In this document: piece after piece, positions 56,883 to 64,000 of the stretch
How the letters are laid out: each line of letters begins with the position of its first letter
Position numbering within the stretch: position 1 is the first letter of the stretch
NCBI RefSeq assembly: GCF_003076635.1
Contig: NZ_QDKG01000001.1
Coordinates: 1,302,001 to 1,366,000, forward strand
DNA: 64,000 nt
Direction: 5' to 3'
DNA from: Sphingobacterium corticibacter
Lineage (GTDB): Bacteria; Bacteroidota; Bacteroidia; Sphingobacteriales; Sphingobacteriaceae
The notes under the pieces: generated by a model
Seen by the model: only the letters and a program-made list of their open reading frames with translations
What the model was told of the DNA's origin: nothing
Databases searched by the model: none
Translations under genes and position numbers: made by a program

Positions 56883-59113
56883 AAATAACACTCTTTGCCG
56901 TACTATCTACCTTTTACATCGCGTCAGGCTTTGCGCAAGGTACTGCGGCAGACTATGCTCGATCGAAGGACGTGCGAGAAAATACGCGTAATAACGTCTA
57001 TCAAATTCCACAGCAAATCACCTGGTCCAAGGATGGAAATGCTTTGGCTTACCGCGTGCGCCTGCGCGATGCAGGAAGTACCTTTGTATTGGTTGATGCC
57101 GCTCGTAAAACTAAAGTGAATGTAGATGCGGCCGCGTTAACAACAGCACTTTCGAAGGAACTGGGTAAAGCAATTCGCTTAGAAGATATCTCGGAACGGG
57201 ATTTTGAAGTGCTCGACGCGCAAAGAGTTAGTTTCTCCGCTGGCAAAAGCATTTGGCAATGGGATAATCAGCAGAAGCAATTAACGAAGCTAAAAGATGC
57301 AGATAACGACCGCAATGGCGGTTATTGGGGTCGTCGCTGGGATGATACAGCCGGTGAACCAATAACTTCTCCAGATGGTAACCATGTCGCCTTTATCAAA
57401 AACAATAATGTGTATGTACGCAAAAAGGACGAAACTGGTAAAGATGCCGAACGTCGGTTGACGTATGACGGCAGTCCGGGCGATTATTATTCTTCGCGCC
57501 TATACTGGTCGGCCGATAGTCGCAAGTTGGCGGTTTATCGCGTACGAAAAGCAGAAGTGCGTCAGCTCACGTTATTGGAATCTTCTCCTGCCGATCAGTT
57601 GCAACCTAAGTTGCAAACCAGAGATTATGTGAAGCCGGGTGATGCGCTGCCGCAATACCTTCCGACTATTGTAGATATAGAAACCGGCGATATCAAAGCT
57701 GCAGATCCTACCAAGATTGGCAATCAGTTTTCCATTACACCACCGTTGTGGAACAAAAGCAATACGGCAATCACTTTTGAGTACAACCAACGTGGTCATC
57801 AGCGTTACGAAATACTGGAACTATCTGCCAATACGGGTGCGACCAGAAGCGTGATTGCCGAAGTAAGCCCAACCTTTATCGATTATAGCGGTAAGAAATA
57901 CCGCAAAGATCTGGAAGATGCGGGTGAGATCATTTGGGCATCGGAGCGCGATGGTTGGAATCACCTTTACTTATTTGATGCGCAAAGCGGCAAAATCAAA
58001 AACCAGATTACCCAAGGAGATTGGGTGGTGCGTGGCGTAGAATATGTAGACGAAAAAGCAGGGGAAATATACTTCCAAGCCAGTGGTATGAAGAAAGGAG
58101 AGGATCCCTATTTAGTGCATTATTATGTGATTGGCATGGATGGTAAGGACTTGCGTGAAATTACTCCAGAAGCAGCTCATCATCAGGCTTATTTTAATGC
58201 TTCACATAAACTGTTTGTCGATGTATATTCGCGCATTGATCAAGCGCCTATAACCGTATTGCGCGATGCGAAAGATGGCAAAATCGTAATGGAATTGGAG
58301 CAGTCGGATATCAGCGAATTAAAAGCGACAGGTTGGCAACAGACGGAAGTGTTCCAAGCGAAAGGCCGCGATGGACAAACGGATATTTGGGGCGTCATTA
58401 TTCGTCCTTCTAACTTTGATCCGAATAAAAAATATCCGGTCATAGAGTACATCTATGCTGGTCCGCACAGTGCTTTCGTGCCGAAATCTTTTTACGCGAA
58501 TCCTTCGGGCATGCATGAACTGGCAGAGCTAGGTTTTATCGTGGTACAGATCGATGGTATGGGTACTTCTAATCGTTCTAAAGCTTTTCACGATGTGGCT
58601 TGGAAAAACTTAAAAGATGCTGGTTTTCCCGACCGTATTAAGTGGATGCAGGCGGCACAGAAGCAATATCCTTACATGGATTTAGAACGTGTCGGTATCT
58701 ATGGTACCTCGGCCGGTGGACAATCATCCACCGCGGGCTTACTTTTCCATCCAGAATTCTACAAAGTGGGTGTTTCGTCTTGTGGTTGTCACGACAACCG
58801 CATGGACAAAATCTGGTGGAATGAGCAATGGATGGGCTGGCCGGTAGGACCAGAATACATCGCGTGCTCGAACGTCGAAAATGCACACCGTTTGGAAGGA
58901 AAATTACTGTTGATCGTCGGTGAGTTGGATGATAACGTAGATCCAGCTTCTACCTATCAATTGGTCGATCAATTGATTAAACATGGGAAAGATCATGATT
59001 TCATCATGGTGCCGGGTATGGGGCATTCCTCCGGTGGTGATTTTGGAGAGCACAAACGTCGGGATTTCTTCGTAAAACATCTTTTGCAGGTAGATCCGCC
59101 TTCTTGGAATTAG
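56879..59113 (+). CDS. S9-family (DPP-IV-like) prolyl peptidase
   Basis: The ATG at 56879 overlaps the permease stop (ATGA) and gives 744 residues with a signal peptide ending SGFAQG. An upstream GTG at 56807 would precede that signal peptide and is rejected. A beta-propeller DPP-IV N-terminal domain (about 70-480) is followed by the catalytic domain with Ser611 (IYGTSAGGQSS), Asp684 (GELDDNVDP) and His716 (PGMGHSSGG). It differs from the DPP-IV at 41451-43625 in the nucleophile elbow and the Cys-rich VSSCGCHDNRMD, so it is not a recent duplicate. It likely cleaves after proline or hydroxyproline in the periplasm. Confidence 0.9.
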   Translation: MKITLFAVLSTFYIASGFAQGTAADYARSKDVRENTRNNVYQIPQQITWSKDGNALAYRVRLRDAGSTFVLVDAARKTKVNVDAAALTTALSKELGKAIRLEDISERDFEVLDAQRVSFSAGKSIWQWDNQQKQLTKLKDADNDRNGGYWGRRWDDTAGEPITSPDGNHVAFIKNNNVYVRKKDETGKDAERRLTYDGSPGDYYSSRLYWSADSRKLAVYRVRKAEVRQLTLLESSPADQLQPKLQTRDYVKPGDALPQYLPTIVDIETGDIKAADPTKIGNQFSITPPLWNKSNTAITFEYNQRGHQRYEILELSANTGATRSVIAEVSPTFIDYSGKKYRKDLEDAGEIIWASERDGWNHLYLFDAQSGKIKNQITQGDWVVRGVEYVDEKAGEIYFQASGMKKGEDPYLVHYYVIGMDGKDLREITPEAAHHQAYFNASHKLFVDVYSRIDQAPITVLRDAKDGKIVMELEQSDISELKATGWQQTEVFQAKGRDGQTDIWGVIIRPSNFDPNKKYPVIEYIYAGPHSAFVPKSFYANPSGMHELAELGFIVVQIDGMGTSNRSKAFHDVAWKNLKDAGFPDRIKWMQAAQKQYPYMDLERVGIYGTSAGGQSSTAGLLFHPEFYKVGVSSCGCHDNRMDKIWWNEQWMGWPVGPEYIACSNVENAHRLEGKLLLIVGELDDNVDPASTYQLVDQLIKHGKDHDFIMVPGMGHSSGGDFGEHKRRDFFVKHLLQVDPPSWN

Positions 59114-59130
59114 ATGTAACAAAATTCTAG

Positions 59131-59183
59131 TCGGCCAGCTTTAACGATAGTTTAATCTACTCTTGAAGCTGGCCGATTTTTTT
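59131..59183 (+). terminator. Terminator of the hydroxyproline operon
   Basis: TCGGCCAGCTT (59131-59141) and AAGCTGGCCGA (59166-59176), perfect 11-bp arms with a 24-base loop, followed by seven T. It lies 17 bases after the S9 peptidase stop. Confidence 0.8.
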
Positions 59184-59223
59184 GCTTAAATTGTGTTGCA
59201 GTTTATCAATATATCGAAGCAAT

Positions 59224-59688
59224 ATGAACACACCTTTAGTATTTCAATTTATCTCCGAACCTTCTGATGTCAATTATGGTGGTAAAGTTCACGGTGGCAG
59301 TGTGATGAAATGGATCGATCAAGCGGGGTATGCCTGTGCGAGCACATGGAGCGGACGGTATTGTGTGACGGTGTACGTCGGGGGTATTCGTTTTTATCAA
59401 CCCATTAAGATTGGGCAGATCGTAAAGGTGGAAGCGCATGTGATTTACACTGGCTCTACAAGTATGCATATCGCGATCGACGTATATGCCAGGGATCTGA
59501 AAAAGGAAACGTTCGAGAAAAAAACGCATTGTATTATCGTGTTCGTCGCCACCGATGATGACGGAAAATCGGTATCTGTACCTAAATGGATTCCATACAC
59601 CGAGGAAGAAAAGAAGCAGGAAGAATACGCCAAACGCTTGATGGTACACCGTAAGCAGATCGAAGAGGAAATGAAGCCTTTTTTGTAG
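59224..59688 (+). CDS. Acyl-CoA thioesterase, hotdog fold
   Basis: From the ATG at 59224 (a TTG at 59182 lies inside the preceding terminator and is rejected) the product has 154 residues. The hotdog-fold core is visible: NYGGKVHGGSVMKWIDQAGY with the central helix and His/Asp active-site region, then VRFYQPI-like GIRFYQPIKIGQIVKVEA. A lysine/glutamate-rich tail follows (EEEKKQEEYAKRLMVHRKQI). It matches YciA/BFIT-type cytosolic acyl-CoA thioesterases, which hydrolyse acyl-CoA to free acid and CoA. It has no evident link to the flanking operons. Confidence 0.88.
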   Translation: MNTPLVFQFISEPSDVNYGGKVHGGSVMKWIDQAGYACASTWSGRYCVTVYVGGIRFYQPIKIGQIVKVEAHVIYTGSTSMHIAIDVYARDLKKETFEKKTHCIIVFVATDDDGKSVSVPKWIPYTEEEKKQEEYAKRLMVHRKQIEEEMKPFL

Positions 59689-59710
59689 GATTCCCATCTT
59701 AGGCATTTTC

Positions 59711-60325
59711 TTAAAAACGCCAACCCACATGTACTGCTGGAAAAGGAAAGATTGTAGACTGTTTGTAGGTTTGCTGACTGATGTTGATGCTTTTCGCACT
59801 TGGGGCATATAAGATTGCCAACCAAGGATTTATATATAGCCCTTTGTACTGTTTTTCGGCTTTGCCGAAAAGAAAGCGATAGCCGCCTCGTACGCCTAAA
59901 TTGAATCCCCATACGTTTTGTTCGTTAGAGTTCTCCCTCAGCGTGATTTGCTCTTTCGCATAGCTCACTTGTAGACCGGTATGCCATGCTTTGCTCGTGC
60001 CGAATAGAAAATCCGTCTTAACATCAAAGCCCGATGAATATACGCTAAAGGCATCATTGTTGACTACGAAAGCAGGTTGTGAGATCGCAAAAATGCCTGC
60101 GCTCGAGCGAAAACTACCATACTGCATAGCGGCGTGGAAAGAATATCCTTTCAAGATGTAAGCCAGTGGATCTATTTCAACCTCCAATCGGGGTGTGCTG
60201 CTTTCTTGTGCGATAGCTTGAGCAAAGAGTAGTGAGAACGTAAGTCCAACTAACAGAGTTTTCCAACGCGTCGATATGGTCTTAGCGTCATAAAATGGGA
60301 AGGAATAATGAGATGATTGCGTCAT
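59711..60325 (-). CDS. Small putative outer-membrane beta-barrel protein
   Basis: 204 residues with an N-terminal hydrophobic export signal (LLVGLTFSLLFAQAIAQES). Alternating beta strands (LEVEIDPLAYILKGYSFHAA, GFNLGVRGGYRFLFG) end in VHVGWRF, a terminal aromatic residue typical of outer-membrane barrels with about eight strands. I do not recognise a named family. It is convergent with the thioesterase gene (22-base gap) and downstream of, and possibly cotranscribed with, the Crp/Fnr regulator gene (54-base gap), so it may be controlled by that regulator. Confidence 0.65.
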   Translation of the reverse strand: MTQSSHYSFPFYDAKTISTRWKTLLVGLTFSLLFAQAIAQESSTPRLEVEIDPLAYILKGYSFHAAMQYGSFRSSAGIFAISQPAFVVNNDAFSVYSSGFDVKTDFLFGTSKAWHTGLQVSYAKEQITLRENSNEQNVWGFNLGVRGGYRFLFGKAEKQYKGLYINPWLAILYAPSAKSINISQQTYKQSTIFPFPAVHVGWRF

Positions 60326-60379
60326 ACCACGAAAATCGCCAATGGGATATGCAATCTCGTTAACAAAAGATAAGAAATA

Positions 60380-60964
60380 CTATTTCCTACATACTCGATT
60401 CCGAATCCGACTCAGGGAAACAGACGTAATGCCCAGAAATGAAGCAATAATATGATGTGGTACGCGCAGTAATAAATCTCCCTGTTGGCGCTCAAAATTC
60501 AAATAACGCTGTTCGGGCGTCTGCGTGATATGACTTGAAAAGATCCGCTGTGCATTGATGAAACGTTGCTCAGCGATAATACGCGTCAGCTGATTGACTT
60601 TGGGTACCGTTTCATGTAATTTATCAAAGTCGCGTCTATTAATGACCATTAATGTACAAGGCTCTAACGTTTCTAGCGCCTGATCCGATAATTCCTGCGT
60701 AAGAAAGCTCTGGTAGCTGCTAGCGAAATGATGCTCCTTAAACAAGAATACGGTCACATCTTGCTGTTTCGATCCAATACAATACAATCGTACGATGCCC
60801 TGCACAATAAAATACAGTTTCCGTTCCGTCCCACCAATTCGAGTGAGCACCGTGCCGGCTGGTACTTGTTGCAGCTCAAATGCGGAATAGAGCTTTTCCC
60901 ATTCGGTATCTTCCATGTCGATTATGGCAGATAGGGAGTTTTTGAATTTTTCTTGAATCATCAT
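60380..60964 (-). CDS. Crp/Fnr-family transcriptional regulator
   Basis: 194 residues from one of two adjacent ATGs (60964 or 60961). Residues about 15-115 form a cyclic-nucleotide-binding-like beta roll (VPAGTVLTRIGGTERKLYFI, then VQGIVRLY). Residues about 140-190 form an HTH (VPHHIIASFLGITSVSLSRIRNRV). No cysteine cluster for an FeS centre is present, and the cAMP-pocket PRTS-type signature is not evident, so the effector is unknown. It resembles the many small Bacteroidota Crp-like regulators that control neighbouring genes. It is divergent from the PAS kinase gene, with 237 bases between them in which I see no clear element. Confidence 0.9.
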   Translation of the reverse strand: MMIQEKFKNSLSAIIDMEDTEWEKLYSAFELQQVPAGTVLTRIGGTERKLYFIVQGIVRLYCIGSKQQDVTVFLFKEHHFASSYQSFLTQELSDQALETLEPCTLMVINRRDFDKLHETVPKVNQLTRIIAEQRFINAQRIFSSHITQTPEQRYLNFERQQGDLLLRVPHHIIASFLGITSVSLSRIRNRVCRK

Positions 60965-61201
60965 CTGCGATTTAAATTATGATAAAAACGTTTACTAAAG
61001 CAGTTTAATGCATTATAATTATGTTAATTCATCGCTATTAATCTCGTCAAATTATACGCATCATTGGATAGCGGTTTATTGTTTGATGATTTTTATCCTT
61101 TTTGGTAAAACAATTAATCAAATATGATGTAAAAAGAAGTACTGATATTTAATAGATTACTACTTACATAGTCATTAGTTTTCAAGACCATTATTTTAAG
61201 T

Positions 61202-63880
61202 ATGCCATTTTTAAAAGCATTTCTGGATCATGCACCAGTAGCAACCTGTATTGTTTCTGCGAATGATTTTGTGCTAGAGATGGTCAATGATAGATTTGCT
61301 GAAATTATAGGTGTTGCGAAAACAGGTCTTTTAGATACGTGCTATTGGGATTTTTTTGCATCTCTGCGAGATACACACGAGCAATCTATGCTAGCATCTA
61401 TACATGCTGGACAACCGTATCATGCCGACCACGTTTCTTTGGCTATGCCAAATTCGAAAAAGGATCAAAACGTCTTACTGGATTTTGTCTATGCGCCTAT
61501 CCTAGATGACAATGGTGTTGTGTCGAAAGTAGCTGTTTGGCTTACGCAACCAGTTTTGCAGAAATGGGATAGCGACAAAGCCACCAAGATTCGTGCTGCA
61601 GAAGAAGAACGCGAACGCCTATATCAATCGTTGCAGCAAGCGCCTATTGGATTTGCCGTGCTTTCAGGACCAGATATGGTTTTTGAAGAGGTAAATCAAC
61701 AATATCAGGATATACACCAAGGCAGATCCATATTAAATAGACCTTTCTTAGAAGCGCTACCAGAGCTCAACGACAGTCTAATCAAGTCGACACTGCTTGA
61801 GGTATATGAGAAAGGTACTATTATAGAATTACGTGATCATCCCTTGCAAATCGCTGATCTTGAGCATGGACCAACTACAACAAGAGACTTCAACTGTACC
61901 TATATTCCGAGGTTTAATGCCGAGGGAGAGGTTGATGGCATTTTCAATTTTGCAGTAGAGGTTACACACACCTTAAAAAATATCCGTAAAACTAAACAAG
62001 CCAATAATGATTTAGCCCAGATTATCAATATGTTGCCGGCCTCGGTGGTGGTTATTCGTGGTGATGAGCTAATTGTAGAGATGATTAACGACACCAACCT
62101 CGATTATTGGAAGAAATCGAGACAGGAAGTAGTCGGTAAACCTTTTTTAGAAATTTTGCCCGATTTAGCCAATCAACCTTTTGCAGGCCAGCTAAGGCAC
62201 GTGATGGAAACAGGTGAGATTATCGATGTGGAAGAAAGTCCTGTGCTCTTTACTATGCCAGATGGCTCAATTCGTGAAACTTTTGTGGATTACACCTATC
62301 AGCCGCTGAGTGATTTGCATGGTAATAGAACAGGCGTATTGGTGATGTCTTTTGAGATCACAGAGCGTGTGCTATCGCGGAGATTGTTGGAACAGTATAC
62401 GAAGGAACTATCCTTCGCAAATGATCAATTGTCTATCTCCCATGATAAGCTGGCGAAAAGCGAAGCCAGGTTTAAATTTTTAATTCAAGAGACTCCAGTG
62501 GCAATTGGCTTGCTGCAAGGGCGCGAATTGATTGTGGAGATGGCCAATGAGAAGATTTTGGAAGTATGGGGCAAGACAAATAGTATTATAGGAATGCCGC
62601 TGGAGAAGGCGTTGCCCGAACTAGAAGGACAACCCTTCTTAGGTATTTTGGATAATGTGTTTACCTCTGGAAAGCCATTTTTTGCCAATGAGATCCCGGC
62701 CTTGCTAGAACATGATGGTGCGCTAAAACAATTTTTTTTCAATCTGGTATATCAGCCTGTTTTTGGTCTTAATCAATCCGTTGCAGATATACTGATCGTG
62801 GCGGTAGATGTTACTGAACAGGTAAATTCGAGACGGAAATTGGAACATAGTGAACAACACTTCCGGCGACTAGCGGATCTAGTACCAGCCATGATCTCCA
62901 ACGCGTTACCAGATGGCGAATGGACGTTCCTGAATCAAAAATGGCTAGATTATACAGGGATGAGTTTTGATGAACTTCAAGGTTTTGGTTATTTTCAAGT
63001 GATGCATCCTGAGGATATCCCAATCTATAGTGAAGGGCTGAATAGAGCCGCGGCAAGTGGCGCATCATACGTTTCTGAAATACGTTTTAAGAATACGCAA
63101 GGAAAATATGTTTGGCATCTCAATACGGCTTCGCCTGTTATGAATGCCGAGGGGCAACTTAGCATGTGGGTAGGATCGGCCACTGATATCCAAGCGCTGA
63201 AAGAAGAGGATCAGCGCAAAAATGACTTTATTGCAATGGTTTCTCACGAACTCAAAACGCCGTTGACTTCGCTAAATGGCTATCTGCAGATTTTGTATCG
63301 GAAGGCCCTGCAGGCAGAAGACGCCGCTTCGTTGCATGCTTTTGAAAGTTCGCTCAAGCAAGTGCGACTCATGACGCAAATGACAAATGGTTTCTTGAAC
63401 GTGTCTAGATTGGAATCGGCCAAGATCCAGATTGATAAAACTACCTTCGATATGGCGGTGATGTTGGCCGAAACTGCCGTCGAACATCACTTGTTGTTTA
63501 CCGATCACGAGATCATATTTCATCCGCTGGAAAAGCTTCATATATCTGGCGATCGTGAAAAATTAGGACAGGTTATTAATAATTTGGTGAGCAATGCCGT
63601 GAAATATTCTCCTCGCGGCAGCCAGATTGAAGTTTTTGCAGAGAGAATAGGCGATCACCTCCGTGTGTCGGTCAAAGACAGTGGAATAGGCGTAGCTCCA
63701 GAAAATATTCCTAGGCTTTTTGAACGGTACTTCCGGGTTGAAAATAGTAGTAATGTCGCTGGATTTGGCATTGGCCTGTATCTCTGCGCAGAAATAATTG
63801 CGCTACATCATGGACGAATTGATGCCATTAGCGCACCAAACCAAGGTTCAACATTCTATTTTGAATTGCCTCTAAACTGA
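61202..63880 (+). CDS. Soluble multi-PAS sensor histidine kinase
   Basis: 892 residues and no membrane segment. Five PAS domains are visible at about 5-125, 135-265, 275-405, 420-545 and 550-670; the second to fourth share the PExxxQP/PELxDS element after the core helix, as in PAS_4. HisKA follows with phospho-accepting His682 (MVSHELKTPLTSLNGYLQIL), then HATPase_c with N box (NNLVSNAVKYSPRGS), G1 (VKDSGIGVAPENI) and G2 (AGFGIGLYLCAEIIALHHG). It is a paralogue of the frameshifted kinase at 14146-16682. No response regulator is adjacent, so its partner is unlinked. The PAS ligands are unknown. Confidence 0.93.
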   Translation: MPFLKAFLDHAPVATCIVSANDFVLEMVNDRFAEIIGVAKTGLLDTCYWDFFASLRDTHEQSMLASIHAGQPYHADHVSLAMPNSKKDQNVLLDFVYAPILDDNGVVSKVAVWLTQPVLQKWDSDKATKIRAAEEERERLYQSLQQAPIGFAVLSGPDMVFEEVNQQYQDIHQGRSILNRPFLEALPELNDSLIKSTLLEVYEKGTIIELRDHPLQIADLEHGPTTTRDFNCTYIPRFNAEGEVDGIFNFAVEVTHTLKNIRKTKQANNDLAQIINMLPASVVVIRGDELIVEMINDTNLDYWKKSRQEVVGKPFLEILPDLANQPFAGQLRHVMETGEIIDVEESPVLFTMPDGSIRETFVDYTYQPLSDLHGNRTGVLVMSFEITERVLSRRLLEQYTKELSFANDQLSISHDKLAKSEARFKFLIQETPVAIGLLQGRELIVEMANEKILEVWGKTNSIIGMPLEKALPELEGQPFLGILDNVFTSGKPFFANEIPALLEHDGALKQFFFNLVYQPVFGLNQSVADILIVAVDVTEQVNSRRKLEHSEQHFRRLADLVPAMISNALPDGEWTFLNQKWLDYTGMSFDELQGFGYFQVMHPEDIPIYSEGLNRAAASGASYVSEIRFKNTQGKYVWHLNTASPVMNAEGQLSMWVGSATDIQALKEEDQRKNDFIAMVSHELKTPLTSLNGYLQILYRKALQAEDAASLHAFESSLKQVRLMTQMTNGFLNVSRLESAKIQIDKTTFDMAVMLAETAVEHHLLFTDHEIIFHPLEKLHISGDREKLGQVINNLVSNAVKYSPRGSQIEVFAERIGDHLRVSVKDSGIGVAPENIPRLFERYFRVENSSNVAGFGIGLYLCAEIIALHHGRIDAISAPNQGSTFYFELPLN

Positions 63881-63907
63881 ATTTTCATACCGATAAATAA
63901 CAGGTTA

Positions 63908-63939
63908 GGCTTTTGCAGATAGACGTATCTGCAAAAGCC
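63908..63939. terminator. Stem-loop after the PAS kinase gene
   Basis: GGCTTTTGCAGATA (63908-63921), GACG, TATCTGCAAAAGCC (63926-63939). This is a perfect 14-bp stem 27 bases after the stop. No T-run follows on either strand, so it is a probable but atypical terminator or mRNA-stabilising hairpin. Confidence 0.55.
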
Positions 63940-64000
63940 AGTTTGTTGGATGTGTGTCGTGTAGTTACGGATCGCTTTATTTGACAACTGTCGCTTCCAG

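Noticed and set aside
63977..64000. End of a minus-strand gene at the window edge (frame reading LEATVVK then stop)
   Set aside because: Only seven codons are visible, which is too little to call a gene, although the stem-loop at 63908-63939 would fit as its terminator.

Overview
The window is chromosomal DNA of a Bacteroidota bacterium, most likely family Sphingobacteriaceae (a Sphingobacterium-like genome). The evidence is two SusC/SusD pairs, an ECF sigma/FecR/TonB-receptor regulatory set, DUF3823, DUF4876 and DUF6850-type proteins, hybrid-system-like AraC regulators, a NUDIX-type arabinose regulator, weak ribosome binding sites, and -7 elements of the Bacteroidota type (TAnnTTTG). I saw no rRNA, tRNA, CRISPR array, insertion sequence or phage gene. 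The genus is an inference.

Layout. 1-1.7 kb: the end of an unrecognised gene overlapping an APC-type permease. 1.9-4.7 kb: a tiny basic lipoprotein, a 67-residue peptide gene and a fimbrillin-like lipoprotein. 4.9-12.6 kb: a first polysaccharide utilisation locus (SusC, SusD, DUF3823 lipoprotein, retaining-type GH97), facing an orphan AraC regulator with a degenerate receiver domain (12.8-13.7 kb). 14.1-16.7 kb: a GAF/PAS histidine kinase broken by a one-base frameshift. 16.8-18.1 kb: a small membrane protein and a short-chain dehydrogenase. 18.3-27.1 kb: an ECF sigma factor, FecR, STN-domain TonB receptor, DUF4876 lipoprotein, DUF6850-like barrel and di-heme cytochrome c peroxidase, which looks like one iron- or metal-linked operon. 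27.2 kb: a second dehydrogenase.

28.1-59.1 kb is the striking part. It holds the arabinose operon araB-araD-araA with its NUDIX regulator, a second SusC/SusD pair, a large GH127 beta-L-arabinofuranosidase (with LamG-like and Ig-like domains), a DPP-IV-family peptidase, an aminopeptidase P, a large secreted DUF5695-like protein, and an AraC regulator. These are followed by a complete trans-4-hydroxyproline pathway (deaminase, 2-oxoglutarate semialdehyde dehydrogenase, 4-hydroxyproline epimerase, FAD D-hydroxyproline dehydrogenase), a DUF885 peptidase, an amino acid permease and a second S9 peptidase. Hydroxyproline carrying beta-linked L-arabinofuranose chains is the hallmark of plant extensins and related glycoproteins. 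I therefore infer that this region is one utilisation system for arabinosylated hydroxyproline-rich glycoproteins: outer-membrane import, removal of arabinose, cleavage at proline/hydroxyproline, uptake, and catabolism of both arabinose and hydroxyproline.

59.2-64 kb: an acyl-CoA thioesterase, a small outer-membrane barrel protein, a Crp/Fnr regulator and a five-PAS soluble histidine kinase related to the broken one at 14.1 kb. Many transcription units end in clear stem-loops. Candidate operators precede araB, the peptidase/DUF5695 operon and the hydroxyproline operon.
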